Shown: positions 1-12,400 of the stretch, piece by piece
How the letters are laid out: each line of letters begins with the position of its first letter
Position numbering within the stretch: position 1 is the first letter of the stretch
From: Phoronis ovalis
Lineage: Eukaryota; Phoronida; Phoronidae
DNA length: 39,582 bases
NCBI GenBank assembly: GCA_028565635.1
Contig: JAOXYB010088051.1
Span: 1-39,582, forward strand
Reading direction: 5' to 3'
Notes under the pieces: model-generated
Database searches by the model: none
What the model saw: the letters and a program-made list of their open reading frames with translations, nothing else
Told to the model about the DNA's origin: nothing
Made by a program: the position numbers and the translations under genes

Positions 1-40
1 ATATGTGGCTGTGTGTATATGTGGGTGTGTGTATGTGTGT

Positions 41-74
<34 letters not shown>
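1..74. repeat. TG/GT microsatellite
   Basis: The window opens in an interrupted TG-rich dinucleotide tract with TATG and GGTG interruptions, followed by ordinary AT-rich sequence. It probably continues beyond the left edge. Confidence 0.9.
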
Positions 75-76
<2 letters not shown>

Positions 77-2345
77 ATATACACTGAAAACGTAATATTA
101 TGCGTTGTATTTATGTTTACATGTTTAGCCAGGTTTTCTTAGGCGATCGAGTCTATATGAACATATAACGTAGTGTATATACTATACTATACGATGTACA
201 TGATTGACTTTTTGCCGCCGGGATGTTTGCGAATGAGTATTTTTGGATATGTCAAGTTCAATAAATACTCTTTCTCATTTGTACGTACATAGGCCCGATG
301 GGGGTATAACCGCACCAAGGTAAAGAACATTAATATGTATAGATTAACAAGAAACATTTCAACAGTAAACTACCAGCAATGCCGGCTATTCTGTACTATT
401 CATGCAGTGCAAAATTCATTTGGACGTGTGATTTTTGCAGTTAAGAACCATAACGCTGTGTTTACTTAATTCAGCTAGAACAGAACAGAGCAGGTGTTAT
501 AAGCAACTTAAAATTGCGAGATTTGATTCTCAAGATGAACATTTTTCAAGATTGCTTTTCCATTACGAAGTAAATTTGTGTTGCATGAATGCATCATGAA
601 TTTTCTGTCGCGATATTCTTATATATTAATTTTAGAATTGGGAATAGTGGCGGCACTATTCTTAATATGCAGCAAATCTATTAATACTATAGAACTATAC
701 GGAATATGCATGAATTAATCAAATGTTAGCTCGTGTACGTGTCTTACATCCATGTTTTAATTCAAAAGATAATTGCGAACAGCATATTGTTCTCGGGGGT
801 CGGTATTTTGACGTCATAATATCTACTTTAAGGGGTTATCTCCGGGGGTTATCCTTCATACCAGCAACACATCATGATATTTTAAAACAATTAATTCAGT
901 GATGTTGTTCGTTCATTTCTCTATTTCTTTTTGAATATAATTTTTTTGAGCAAAATATCAAATTTCTTTGAAATGAAACTACGTACATGTTTCTTAAGAT
1001 ATGATAGGTGTTCCTTTCCTGTTATAATCGTTTCAAAGAATGCAATGTAACATTTTTGTTTTACAACAGGTGCAACTAATATGTTTTGTTAACTGCCATC
1101 TATCTCAAATTGATGCTACGATGTAACAAAACTAGTGTCTTCACAAATAATGTAAAGTTGAATTCTCTGCTTCATTTTATTTAAAGCCATTTAATTAATT
1201 CAGCGTTTATGAAGATTATGTCCTTGTCGATTTTCCATTTTGAATTTTACAAGTTTTCAATATTGTTTATATTAATAAATTATACTGAATGCGTTCCGTT
1301 ACCTAACAAGAAACGGCTGCTTTTGAATAATGATGATTTTCATATTCAGTTTTAGTTTTAATGCATGCACTTATATTTTATAATTTATTGTGCATAAATA
1401 AAATTGTTTATAAATAATAATTTATATAATGATTCATTGTATGCATTAAGGTTCACTTTGAAATCGTTATAATTCAACATGAAGCTATTGTTACCTATAA
1501 GATATTCAAGAAGTGTAAAAGTACTAAGACCAAGTGTCTTTGGCACAAATAATGTAGTTGCCATAGATTCCAATGTTGAACTTTAAGAATTCGTGTGAAC
1601 TTGTAAAAAAGAATCAGGAACAGAAAAATGAGAGATCCCGCAATGCGCTTTTTACCGTTATTCAGAAATGTACTTAATGCTGTATTGCCAATCAACATTA
1701 TACCCGCATTATACACTTCACACCATCCTGATAAAAACAAATCAACAAATCATTCCACGCGAATTCTACTTCATTGTCAATGATTCATACCGTAACAACA
1801 AACATTAAAACACCCCTATGAATTTCTTCAAATGGACTATTCAGCCAATGCTACTAAAATAAACAATGTTTGTATTATTTGAAACCAATAAAAGTTCAAT
1901 AGGTTGAAACATATACAAGCAGTTTGGACGTATAATCGTTTTGTTAAATACATACATAGCTATAAAAACTTTATATGCTAAAAACCAAAAAAAATTATCT
2001 AAATTTGTTTTTTAAGATATATATATATATATATACCCAGGAGAAAGGATGAAACCAAAGCTTCAGATGACGTACATTGATGCTGATGGATGTTAAAAAG
2101 CTAGAAATGATTGAAAATTTGATTACGAACCTTTTGTACCCTCAAGATATGAAGTTATGTAGATTTATGCCAGTCATCACAGGGTGAACTATACAACCAC
2201 ATTAAAATATCTGATCGTATGCGTAATTGTGGTGTGTAGTCATTAAACGGCCACTCATCTCATAAAATGATGATGATTTAAAAACGTTTGATATTTGTCT
2301 GATAAACATCATACTAGTGAATTATTTTTTTAAAACCGCACGTAG
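75..2345. other. Upstream flank of ARHGAP6, no gene recognised
   Basis: AT-rich sequence without a convincing coding exon or RNA gene; short ORFs on both strands lack recognisable protein character. A short AT dinucleotide run lies near 2018-2034. The region presumably holds the promoter and 5' UTR of the downstream gene, but no TATA box or initiator can be assigned. A candidate 3' splice site (TTTCCAG ending at 2366) just before the first coding ATG suggests that an upstream 5' UTR exon may lie here. Confidence 0.5.
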
Positions 2346-2462
2346 TCTGAAGATTCATATTTCCAGCATAATGCATTTAAATGCCGACATCTGTCGGCGC
2401 TGCCATTTCGAAGAATTAACATATTAAGATTCGTGCTGCTTTGTATCGTTAGACTTGAAGCC

Positions 2463-3477
2463 ATGATGAAGTTTAAGCATAATAATTGTGAGAGATTAAA
2501 ACCAAACAGTAGTTCGTTAACAAACAGTACTATCGTATCAGAAAATATGGCAGACGGTAAAAAATGCAGATCACTTGAAGGTGACGCTATACGGATTAAT
2601 ATTGGTGGAAAGGAATATATAGAAAATGCAGATTCAAAAAAATATAGTGACGGTGAAATGCAACGAAAATTAAGTGGTCGTCATAGTTTAGATGTTCCTG
2701 ATAGTACCAAACCTGCTGGGGATGATTCGAAAATTGTTACCAGTGAAAATAGTAAGAAATCGAGTGCCAAAGGACTACTGCAAAGAGCGCATGCTGGATT
2801 ACGTTTATCAAGAAGTTACGATCCGAATCTGAGTAGAATTTCAGAATGGGAACTTGACGAACATCAAGCTTTATCAAGAACAAAATCTGAAGACCCAAGG
2901 TGTAAACACGAAGGAACGGGTACAGATGCATGCGCATGTCAGCAAATCTCATTGTATCGTAGTATGCTTTCTCCCCGAAATAATTATTCACAAAGAAAAT
3001 CCACTTTAGAAAAAATTAATGAAACATTTCAGTATTATGAGGACTTGTATCAGCAAAAAGGTTCCCCAAAGCAAGTAGATAAAACAATGAATGAGCCGTA
3101 CAATGGTTTGGGGGAAGGGCAGGGTACACCAAACATTATAGTGCATGATGATGATGATGAAACAGTAAGGAAAAACAATGTGCAATATTCGGTAGATCAT
3201 AAACCACTAAATTGTACTCAGGGTCCAAAATTACAAAAATCTAAATCTGAAATATTTTCTAAAAAAAAACTCGCTCATGTTGATTCGAGTGAAGAGCATG
3301 AAATTTCAAAACAAATGAGAGACAACAAAATTGACAGAACCAGACGATTGTTTCGGTCGTGGAGTGCAACAAATTGGACGAAACGTAACGACGACTACGG
3401 ATTTTTACAAGGGCTAGATGGAGTTGAGGATAATGATTATGGGATTCAATTTCTTAGTAAAAGTCAAGATAGCAGTG
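2463..3477 (+). CDS. ARHGAP6: ARHGAP6 exon 1 (N-terminal region)
   Basis: Encodes residues 1-338, a polar Ser/Lys-rich, probably disordered segment with phosphosite-like basic-Ser motifs ([21 protein letters not shown]). The frame stays open to a stop at 3518. The donor chosen is G|GTAACT after 3477, which gives phase 1 and joins exon 2 in frame. A weaker in-frame alternative is A|GTAAAA after 3456. The start is ATG 2463; ATG 2466 and 2547 are alternatives, and upstream in-frame codons are non-ATG. Confidence 0.8.
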
Positions 3478-6400
3478 GTAACTGTTTAGGTCTTCTAACA
3501 TGTTCACAGTCAACCTAATACAATTAAATCAAAAAGATTTTCGTTCCTGAAATTTTGTAAAACTAGTATGAATCTAATTTTAGCTGATTTAAATCTTGCA
3601 TGATGTTCGTTATGGGCTGTGCTGCCTGTACTGTTATGTTTTTATGAGCACTAGCAAAATTCCCGTTTGCATGTTGTTGGTAAACGTCTAAAAGTTGTTT
3701 TTATTGGCGGCGTTAATGATATACAACTGTATGGTTCGCTTTTCACCTGTACAAGCATACCTTTCATTTGGAAAGAGAGTTGTTTGTTGTTTTCACTACT
3801 GTTATTCAATAACAGATCATACGATGAATCCTTTATTAGTATTTGCTGATTATTGAAGTTTCTTTGATTTGACTTTTAACTAAATTCGAAAGAAAAACAT
3901 TTCAGTGTCCTTGAATGTTCTCCCTATGTCTACGACAAGGTTATGTTTAATTTTGCAGCTATGCAAAAAGCCTCTAAATCCCCATCGACTGGTCGCAGAA
4001 TATTACCGAAAATTAGAAAGAGTAAAACCAAGGCACTTCCTACTACGAGTCTTTGGAGAGAGGAGGTATGTTATATGTTTTGCTTATTAAATTTTGTGTA
4101 TATTAAATAAAATATTAATGTGCCTTTAATTTGTAGGTCCATAACCAAGGTCAAGGACTATCACAAGTGTTGTTATCATTTTATAATGTGTATAAACAAG
4201 GGAAATACTTTAATTCTGATGCAGGAGCTCATGTATGTATTGTAAGCATAAATGTTTATAAATTCTTTGTGGACATATTACCCAGCTTTATAAAAGGCGG
4301 TTTCTGGGATGAAAGCGTCAATCCGTGTGGCATACTCGAACCCCGGACTCGAACTGTTTAATTCCATCTTAACCTCTCGATATCTTTTATTATATAGTAC
4401 ATAACCTTTTGAACACAATACATCTAAGCAATAAGTAATTATTTCAAACGAAAAATAATCATAGCTACTAATATTATGTTGAGAAAACACGCGCTTATAC
4501 CTATAACGCATTGGGCCTAATTGAAGTTATAGGCAGAACAATTATGGTTGCCAACACCGAAGGCACGCCATTAAACCAACTATAAACCCAATATAACCCA
4601 GTTAGAACCACATATATACACTCTAACATATATTAAAATTGCATTATGGAAAACTGCGTATTTTTTTTATTTATTAAAGTTTTAATAATGACTGTTTATG
4701 ACTTTAACATACTAATAAATCCAATGCATAACATGACAGCGGTTACAATTGCGGCTACTTCTTCATGATGACCCAGAAGTATGAGTTCAGTTATTCTACT
4801 GGTCTTAGTATACGGAATTAAAACGTTACCTTTATATTTTAGCACTTCTTTTAACACAGCTTTTCACCCGTTCCACATGCGTTAGGTATCTGCGCGCTAC
4901 CAACACTGTGTATACCAGATAACTGTAACATCATGCACATGGTAATAAAAGTGCTAGACGTCTGGTCCGAATTATTTGAGTAGATTTTATATCTGGTAAA
5001 AAGAAAATACAACAGTGCTTGGTTTCCTCAGTTTTCTCGTTACAACGTAAACTCCTGAAAATTATTTTGTAAAGCTGTTCTTTTCTATGAACTATGTATT
5101 AAAATAACACCAGCGGGCAAGAATTTCTTGCACGGATGGCTGGAGGAAATCTTTTCGTTTCAAAAAGCGATACAGATATCAAACCAAACTAGCTTTACCG
5201 ACTAAGCACATATTCTTCGAAACTCATGACATCTTAACTTTAAGATTGCGATGCGTTTATGATTAAATTTAGACCCACTGTTCTGTTTTTATTTATTCCA
5301 TTTTTTATTCATTTGATTTTAAATTGTTCCCTTATGCCATTATGAACTGTTCGTATTGACTCTCCGGTCTTTTTAACTAACAATAGGCGGTATAACCCCG
5401 GGGTAAAATACAGCTGTATATAATATACCCTAAAGACGGGCAATAACTACATTCCTCGTTCCGTCAGTATTATCTAGTAATTTTATTCCAGTTCAGTAAT
5501 GATGAGAAGCCGTAATTAAAACTGTGCCAACCGTTGAAAATTTAATTATTACTATAAATGTCAGAGCTGCATAGTATTTATGAGTCTTTGTTAATATAGT
5601 ATATACAGGTACAATGGGTATAGCTTACCTACATCGCTTTAACGAATGTCGGCTGGCATTATTACTTTTATTCGGCTACGTAGTTGTGAGTTTTGATCTA
5701 GATCATCAGACAATGACATACCAATTCGATCCTAATAGAATTCAAAATAAAATATACACAATGAAGTAAACTTCGTAACTTTGTGGTTTGAATGCTTTGA
5801 GGGATTATTCTTAAACTTTTGAAGCAAACGATTTAAGGAGTGATAACTTTTTATTAGAAATTGAATAGGGTTTTATGAACCGTAAATATTTTAGTTGCTA
5901 CTTGAAATAAGGATATAGTCCTTTAGCACTTGGATCGAATTAAAATTAAATTGTTATTTAGAGGAAATGAATATTTTATTTTGCAAACACTCATACTTTA
6001 AACGTAACTAAAGCAGCTTTAAGATTTTATATCAAGAGAAACCACCTTGGTCAACCCTCATCTTGAGCAATGGGGCATGGTGTATCTTGATAGATCTTGA
6101 TATATGACGATAGCTTTGAAACATCGAATTACTATTGGCAGCAAAAACATCTCGCTCATGACATGGCTGTTTTTTCAATGGGGTTAGTTATATGTATCCC
6201 AGCAATAATGTATGTCATTTCTCATCCAAATTTTGTATTGCCACATCGGGTGCCACATCCAAGTTTGATCACGAGATCTGGTGATAAATAAGTGCTATAC
6301 AACTTGGGTGCGAATTAACAGAAGTTGGGCGCCAAACTACTGAAATGAGCGCAAGATCCGCACAGAAGAAATATAAAAAATTATTGAATAGCAGTCTCCA

Positions 6401-9400
6401 ACATTTCGGAGTTCTATCCTGTATTGTACAGTCGTATAACGGTATACTTGCTGTGATGGCCGAGTGGTTAAGGCGTTGGACTTGAAATCCAATGGGATCT
6501 CTCCCTCGTAGGTTCGAATCCTGCTCGCAGCGATTTCTTTTTCTTTACAATAGTTTTTTATACGAATTGCATTGTGCGATGTGGCACTAGCTTCGTAACA
6601 TTATAAATATGCTTTTCAGCTCTGGGTTCAGATCCCTTGTAAATTTATAACCCAAAAATTGTCGGAGCCTGATAAAAAGTTGTCAATATTTTTTTTTTCA
6701 TTAAATTAATTAATTTTAGGGAGAAAACACTTGGACAAATATAAGCGGAAGAAGAGTTGTCTTAACAGAAATAAGTTTGTCAGAACTGTCGGAAAAAGAA
6801 AGACTGTTTCTGCAGAAAATCTCAGTAGCAAAATTACAATCTTTGGACTTAGGCTGTCCGATTGTCATACCTAAAGGTAAGTATATATTTTGAAAGTAAA
6901 TAAATACCAAAAGCATTAGTGTGGCAAGAAATTTTAATTTCTGATCACTGAATGTAATCTAGATTCTCGTTGACATTCTACTTCCGGTGACAGATTTGGC
7001 GGCCATATTGTTCCCTGTTGGAGTCAAGTCCCAAATACCTGTATTCAGAATTAGTGAAAACATTTCTTGACACTCTTTGTAGGCGACGGAAGCCCGAAAC
7101 GTCAAAAACGTATTTTCTCTATTAAGAAAAGATCTCAGACAACAAACTTGAGTGGTATTATTGACAATATTAAAGACAACTTTAAAGATAAAGGGAAAGA
7201 CAAAGAAAACAGAAGTGAGTAGAATATAATGTTTTTGTAATTATACCGGCACTTGCAGTGTTTTAAGCATGGATTTTATAAATAATGTAATTAATTTGCA
7301 TGCTTTGGCAATTTTACCATGTGAACCTTTACCATCAAGTATCAAAACAACAATACCAATTAAATTCAAAAACAAAGTATTATGTCTTTATGATGGAACT
7401 AAGCTCCTTCTTTGCATTTGATAACACCAAAAAACATGCCTTGTGGTGCTTGTTGTGTCTGAGGTGTAAGAATAAGAATTAGTATATGATATTGTAAATT
7501 TAAATTACCTCTACCTCTCCTAATGGTAATGGAATAACTCATGTTTTAGTCAATTGTTTAATCATTAATCTTGGAAAATCATGATATTGTGCTTCATTTG
7601 TAGAAGGCAGTTCTATATTTATATCTTTATAATATTTACATGTGCAAAATGTACAAGATTAGATAGTTATTTACTGGACTTATGTAATGCATTAAGATAA
7701 CCAGTAAAATGGTTCATCATCTGGAGGCATGGATTTAAATATTTAGAAAATAAATGTGAATTTAAATGTAAGTTGGTAGAGTCCATAGATGAGTAACTAT
7801 TGTTATGTGCTGACAAATCAAACTGGAAATAATAAAATGTATAATTTATGGGTTTACAACAATTAAAATATATTTGCACCTGAGAAACAGCCTTTTAATG
7901 ATGGTCCAAGAAATCACCCAGAAAGTCCTAATTAACTATACATAACAATGTAAAAAAATTTGATAAAGTATTAGCCAAGTGTCCCCCATGGTGACTATTA
8001 GAGTATGAGCAATTAGTGATTTTTTTGTAGCTGCCATATTGGCGATTTTTAAAATAGTAAATGGTTGTGGGAGAAAATATGGTATAAAATTATGTAATTA
8101 TGGTAAAATCTAAGTTCTCTTCTGATTCTGACTTGACTGTCTACTGTATTAGAAAACTTTCCTGAAATCTTTTGCATTGCATAGCCTATGTTCACTGTTA
8201 TGTCATGGCATAGCCTATGTTAACTGTTATATGCCACTTATTAATATGGGTCCCTCAAGAGAGGAAATCAGAAAGTAGCTAGGTGCACGACAGATTTTGA
8301 GGAAAGATTGCAACTTTATTATCAACTGTTAACCATGTGTACAGTGTTTAATACTGGTGACGAAGATGGTAGCAGTGAACATGTTGACAATGACAATGAT
8401 TATGGATTTAATAATGACACATTAATAGCAAAGAAATGATTATCTTGAATCAAAATTTACTAATGACAGACTGACTTCTTAACATGGCTTGCATTATTAG
8501 CTAGTTACATTTTCCAGTTACCGTAGAAAGTTAAATTGAATTAATTACAGTGAAGACTTATAACTTTTTAATTTTATATGCAGAGTTTTAGCCTTAATGT
8601 TGATGTTTACAGGAAACATCTAAAAATATATTCCACTTAAGTTTTTAGGTTTTTCCTCTGGTGTATAATTAATTAAATTTACTGACAGTTTATACCTATT
8701 GGATAAAGTTAAACCTTATCAGGTGTTTTATGCAATATTAATATTAATATCTGTAGCAAGAGCTGCTTTTATGTAATAACAAGGATGTAGTAGCAAGTAT
8801 ATGATCGAACTAGACTGTCACAATAACTAGCCATATATACCCAGATGAGTTAAAAAATTATGGATCTGTGTTTTTACTAATGGTGTAAATGTACGTTTCA
8901 GGAACATTGAAATTTCAACAAACATGAGTCGTGTATTACTGATTTAGATGGAAGTGCCCCAGGGTATTTTTTAGTCAGTATCATAATCACCCGAAGACGA
9001 CAAACAAACCTATGAAAAAAGTTTAATTGACAAAGTTATTGAGCACAGTGACCTATTATTGGTTTTCTATTATTCGTAATTTGTATGTTATTTGATATAA
9101 GGTGTTTTTAATTTATTGGCATTGTAGATGTTATAGATCGTAAAAGATATCATAATTAACAGCATCAATCTCACAAGCGTTTGATTGAACTGTTGGTTTT
9201 CAAGTATTATTGTTGTTAATTGACCTTTTAAATAATTAAAAACTTGTCACATCCCTCTACCTGCATACAGGAATTGATTTAACAAAGCATACTTCACAAT
9301 TGCATAAATTCAGTTTGATTGTTTAATTGTGGGATGCATCAACTTCCCCTTTTTAAAATATAGTGATGGCTTTTTGAGAGTTTCCAAAAGTAATTCTGTA

Positions 9401-12400
9401 CCTGTATTGTTTACTTATACAGTCCTTAAAATGAATTGAGTATTGTCCATCAATGATCTAAATAATACTAGTACAAGTTGTACATGCAAGTATCATTTGG
9501 AACGAAATGTGAACCTGTCGTACAGTGGTATTTCGTTTGTGAAGTCTCATTTTGCAGTGAGAACATTAGTTACGTAGCAAAGTTTACCTCATTAGCTTGA
9601 CCCATTAGCAGGAATCTTGGTGATAATTTAATCTATTTCATTATCACGTCATCACAAAGCATTTGCATTCTAAAATTTGAATGTTTCTGCTGCGGCTCAA
9701 GCTAATGCGGCCTGTAATTTTACTGGATAACTAATGTCCTCATTATAAAATACGACATCAAAAACGAAATTACACAACTATACTACAAGGTCGCCTTTCG
9801 TTGTAAATGGTAGATAGTAAAGTGCTATCTAGTGTTACATAAAACACAAAAAGCTCTAAATGTGAATCTTATTTATGCAGTTATGAATAGCTCGCTGGTG
9901 GATGATTATTAGCTTGGACTTTAATTGTTTCATTTTATGCAAACTACTCAACAAGCAGACAATTCATAATGGGCATATGAACTTCATGCCGGGACTTCAT
10001 GCCTTTTTAGACTTCTTGACATCACAAGACCATTATTATTTATATCAATGCATGCACAGACTGTAATAATGTGTGCCAAACATGGAGTTGAAGATAAAGT
10101 GACTACAAGCCACTACTTTCTCAAAGGGTTTCTCCATTTCATAGTTTATGCTACTGTCATTTCATTAATTCAAATACCTCAGAGGTTTATTTTTTTGGAT
10201 TGTTAAAAATCTCCCTTTCGCATCAGATATTACATCACAAAATCATAAACAGGAAAAAATTAAAATTGTGGTAAAACAGCTATAAATGGCCTGTACCCAA
10301 CCATACAAGATAAGAAATATGCATAATTATACAGCAGTGTTTTCCAAACACATGTTTAGGGTCACATTGTTAAATATTTCTACATAAACCCTGTTTAAAT
10401 TCTGAGCATTTTTCTTACACATATTATGGCTCACTCAAAAATAGCAATAGCATTGTACAATGAGTAGCCAAGTATCTAGTAAACACTGTTTTTTCGGCTA
10501 ACTTGAGCTTCCAGATGACTGGCATTTAACTGAGTGGAAAGAAATTTTTTAGAACCAAAATATTTGTATTTTGATAGTTTTGCCATCTGTAAATGTTATG
10601 GTTGTTAAATGATACCTTTTTTCTCTTTGATCCACCCATAGCATGGAATCACTTTGTAAATGTCACATCTACTACCTTCATGTATTCATGAAATGTGACC
10701 AAAAATGTGGCTTAGGAAGGTATTTTTCTGTCATAGCATTGGTTTTGCGACAGTTGTAGTAAATTTTACTATCAAAATATTTTTAGTGCCTATAGGTATG
10801 GTCCTATAAAATGGGATAGTAACTTTGGAATGGAAATCATTTTTTAGTTTTATGACTTTCCTAATATATGTAAACTTACTTTGCCAGGTTTTTGTTATGA
10901 AACATAATTGTATTTTAAGGAAAAAATACTAATATGGAAAATATTATATTTTGATACCTAATCTGATAACAACTTGCAATTGATGTGAAACATTTGTGTC
11001 AGGCCAAACCAATGCAAAATTGATGTGAAACATCTGGTATCATAACAACTGCTTCTTAGGGCTGAATTTAAAGTAAGTAATGTGTATTGTACTAGTAGAA
11101 TCCAGAATCCTCAATTTTCATCTTAACTTATATTGTTTAAAATTAAAAAAATCATTTTTAATGATTATTTTTTGTAAACAATAGATACATTCTTGTATCT
11201 TGTATGTGTGTATCACGACACTTATAATATAGTAGGCTTTCGCATGCACTACATTATCAGTCACTGAAACGAACCCACAGGATCCAACAATTATGCAACA
11301 TTTTATGAATTACCAGTCTCACAATTCATGCATAAATGCTGTGAATTATCAGATTGATAGGGTTATTTTGCCAGACCGTCTAGTGTTTGTTAAATGATAG
11401 GTAATTGTTGTCTTCTAATTGTGAAATCAGGTATAATTCTTGATATTAGATTCTGATTGTTTTAAATATCAGTTTTTCAAGCTGTCAATGCTGTAGGTAT
11501 TGGTTTTCTATCTTTATGCAAATGTCAACTGGTGCAACAAAATATATCAGCTTACAGCTAAGATTCATAAAAATGAACAGGAACAGATGCCCTTTCTGCA
11601 GCAGTAGGAAACTACTGCATCTAAAATGTCAGAAATTATGAAATTCACCTACTGATACATATATTAGCTGCATGGCACATGACAATGCATGGATAGTAAA
11701 AGCTACACAATTTTGAAAAAATTCTGTTGACCACTGATGTTAGGAATTTTGACATTTGTTGATAATAAAATAACTCTTTAAACAGAAGAAATACTATCAA
11801 ATGTTGCTGTTCTTAATATGAGAAAATTAAAGCAGAGTGCTGAAAATGCTGACAATTTTACTTAAAAGTACAACAACCCCCAATAAACAAATCATACACT
11901 TCATAGATTATTTGGATAATGTCCAACAGTAAAAATCATTTGGAAGACATATAAATCAATACAAACTATGAATAAATAGCTATAAAAACTGATAAGCAAT
12001 GGGTAACTTTTTTTTTAAAAAATACCTCCTTTGATTGATAAAAACTTTATTTTTAGGGAGTATTTTGAATTGGGAAAACATTATTTTTTCAGCACAACAT
12101 GCTGACAACAGGTTTATCACCATTAATCACAGGAAAATGAGGTTATTACTTGAATAATATAAATGGAATTCTTTTCATTTCCCCAATGCATACAAGGTCT
12201 GTCAATATGTTGCTGCCAAAAAGTATGCTGATAATGTTGGCTTTAAAATAATTACATTGATATGAGGTTAGGAACTAACAGAAATATGATTAAATGCTTG
12301 ATTTGATAGGGCTTCATTGCCTAATTTGATTGATTGCTAAAAAATATTAGATTGCACAAAATAATGTTATTGTTGACATGTCTTCAACATTTTAAAGTAC

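Larger units (their letters stand above)
4066..6719 (+). other. ARHGAP6 intron 2
   Basis: A 2.65-kb AT-rich intron. It holds the tRNA-Ser(UGA) gene at 6450-6532 and a weak tRNA/SINE-like patch on the minus strand around 4300-4395. I see no other gene or exon-like block in it. Confidence 0.75.

Noticed and set aside
8336-8440. Acidic reading frame [15 protein letters not shown] in ARHGAP6 intron 4, possible transposase N-terminus
   Set aside because: Too short, ends at a stop within about 35 codons, and no catalytic domain follows.
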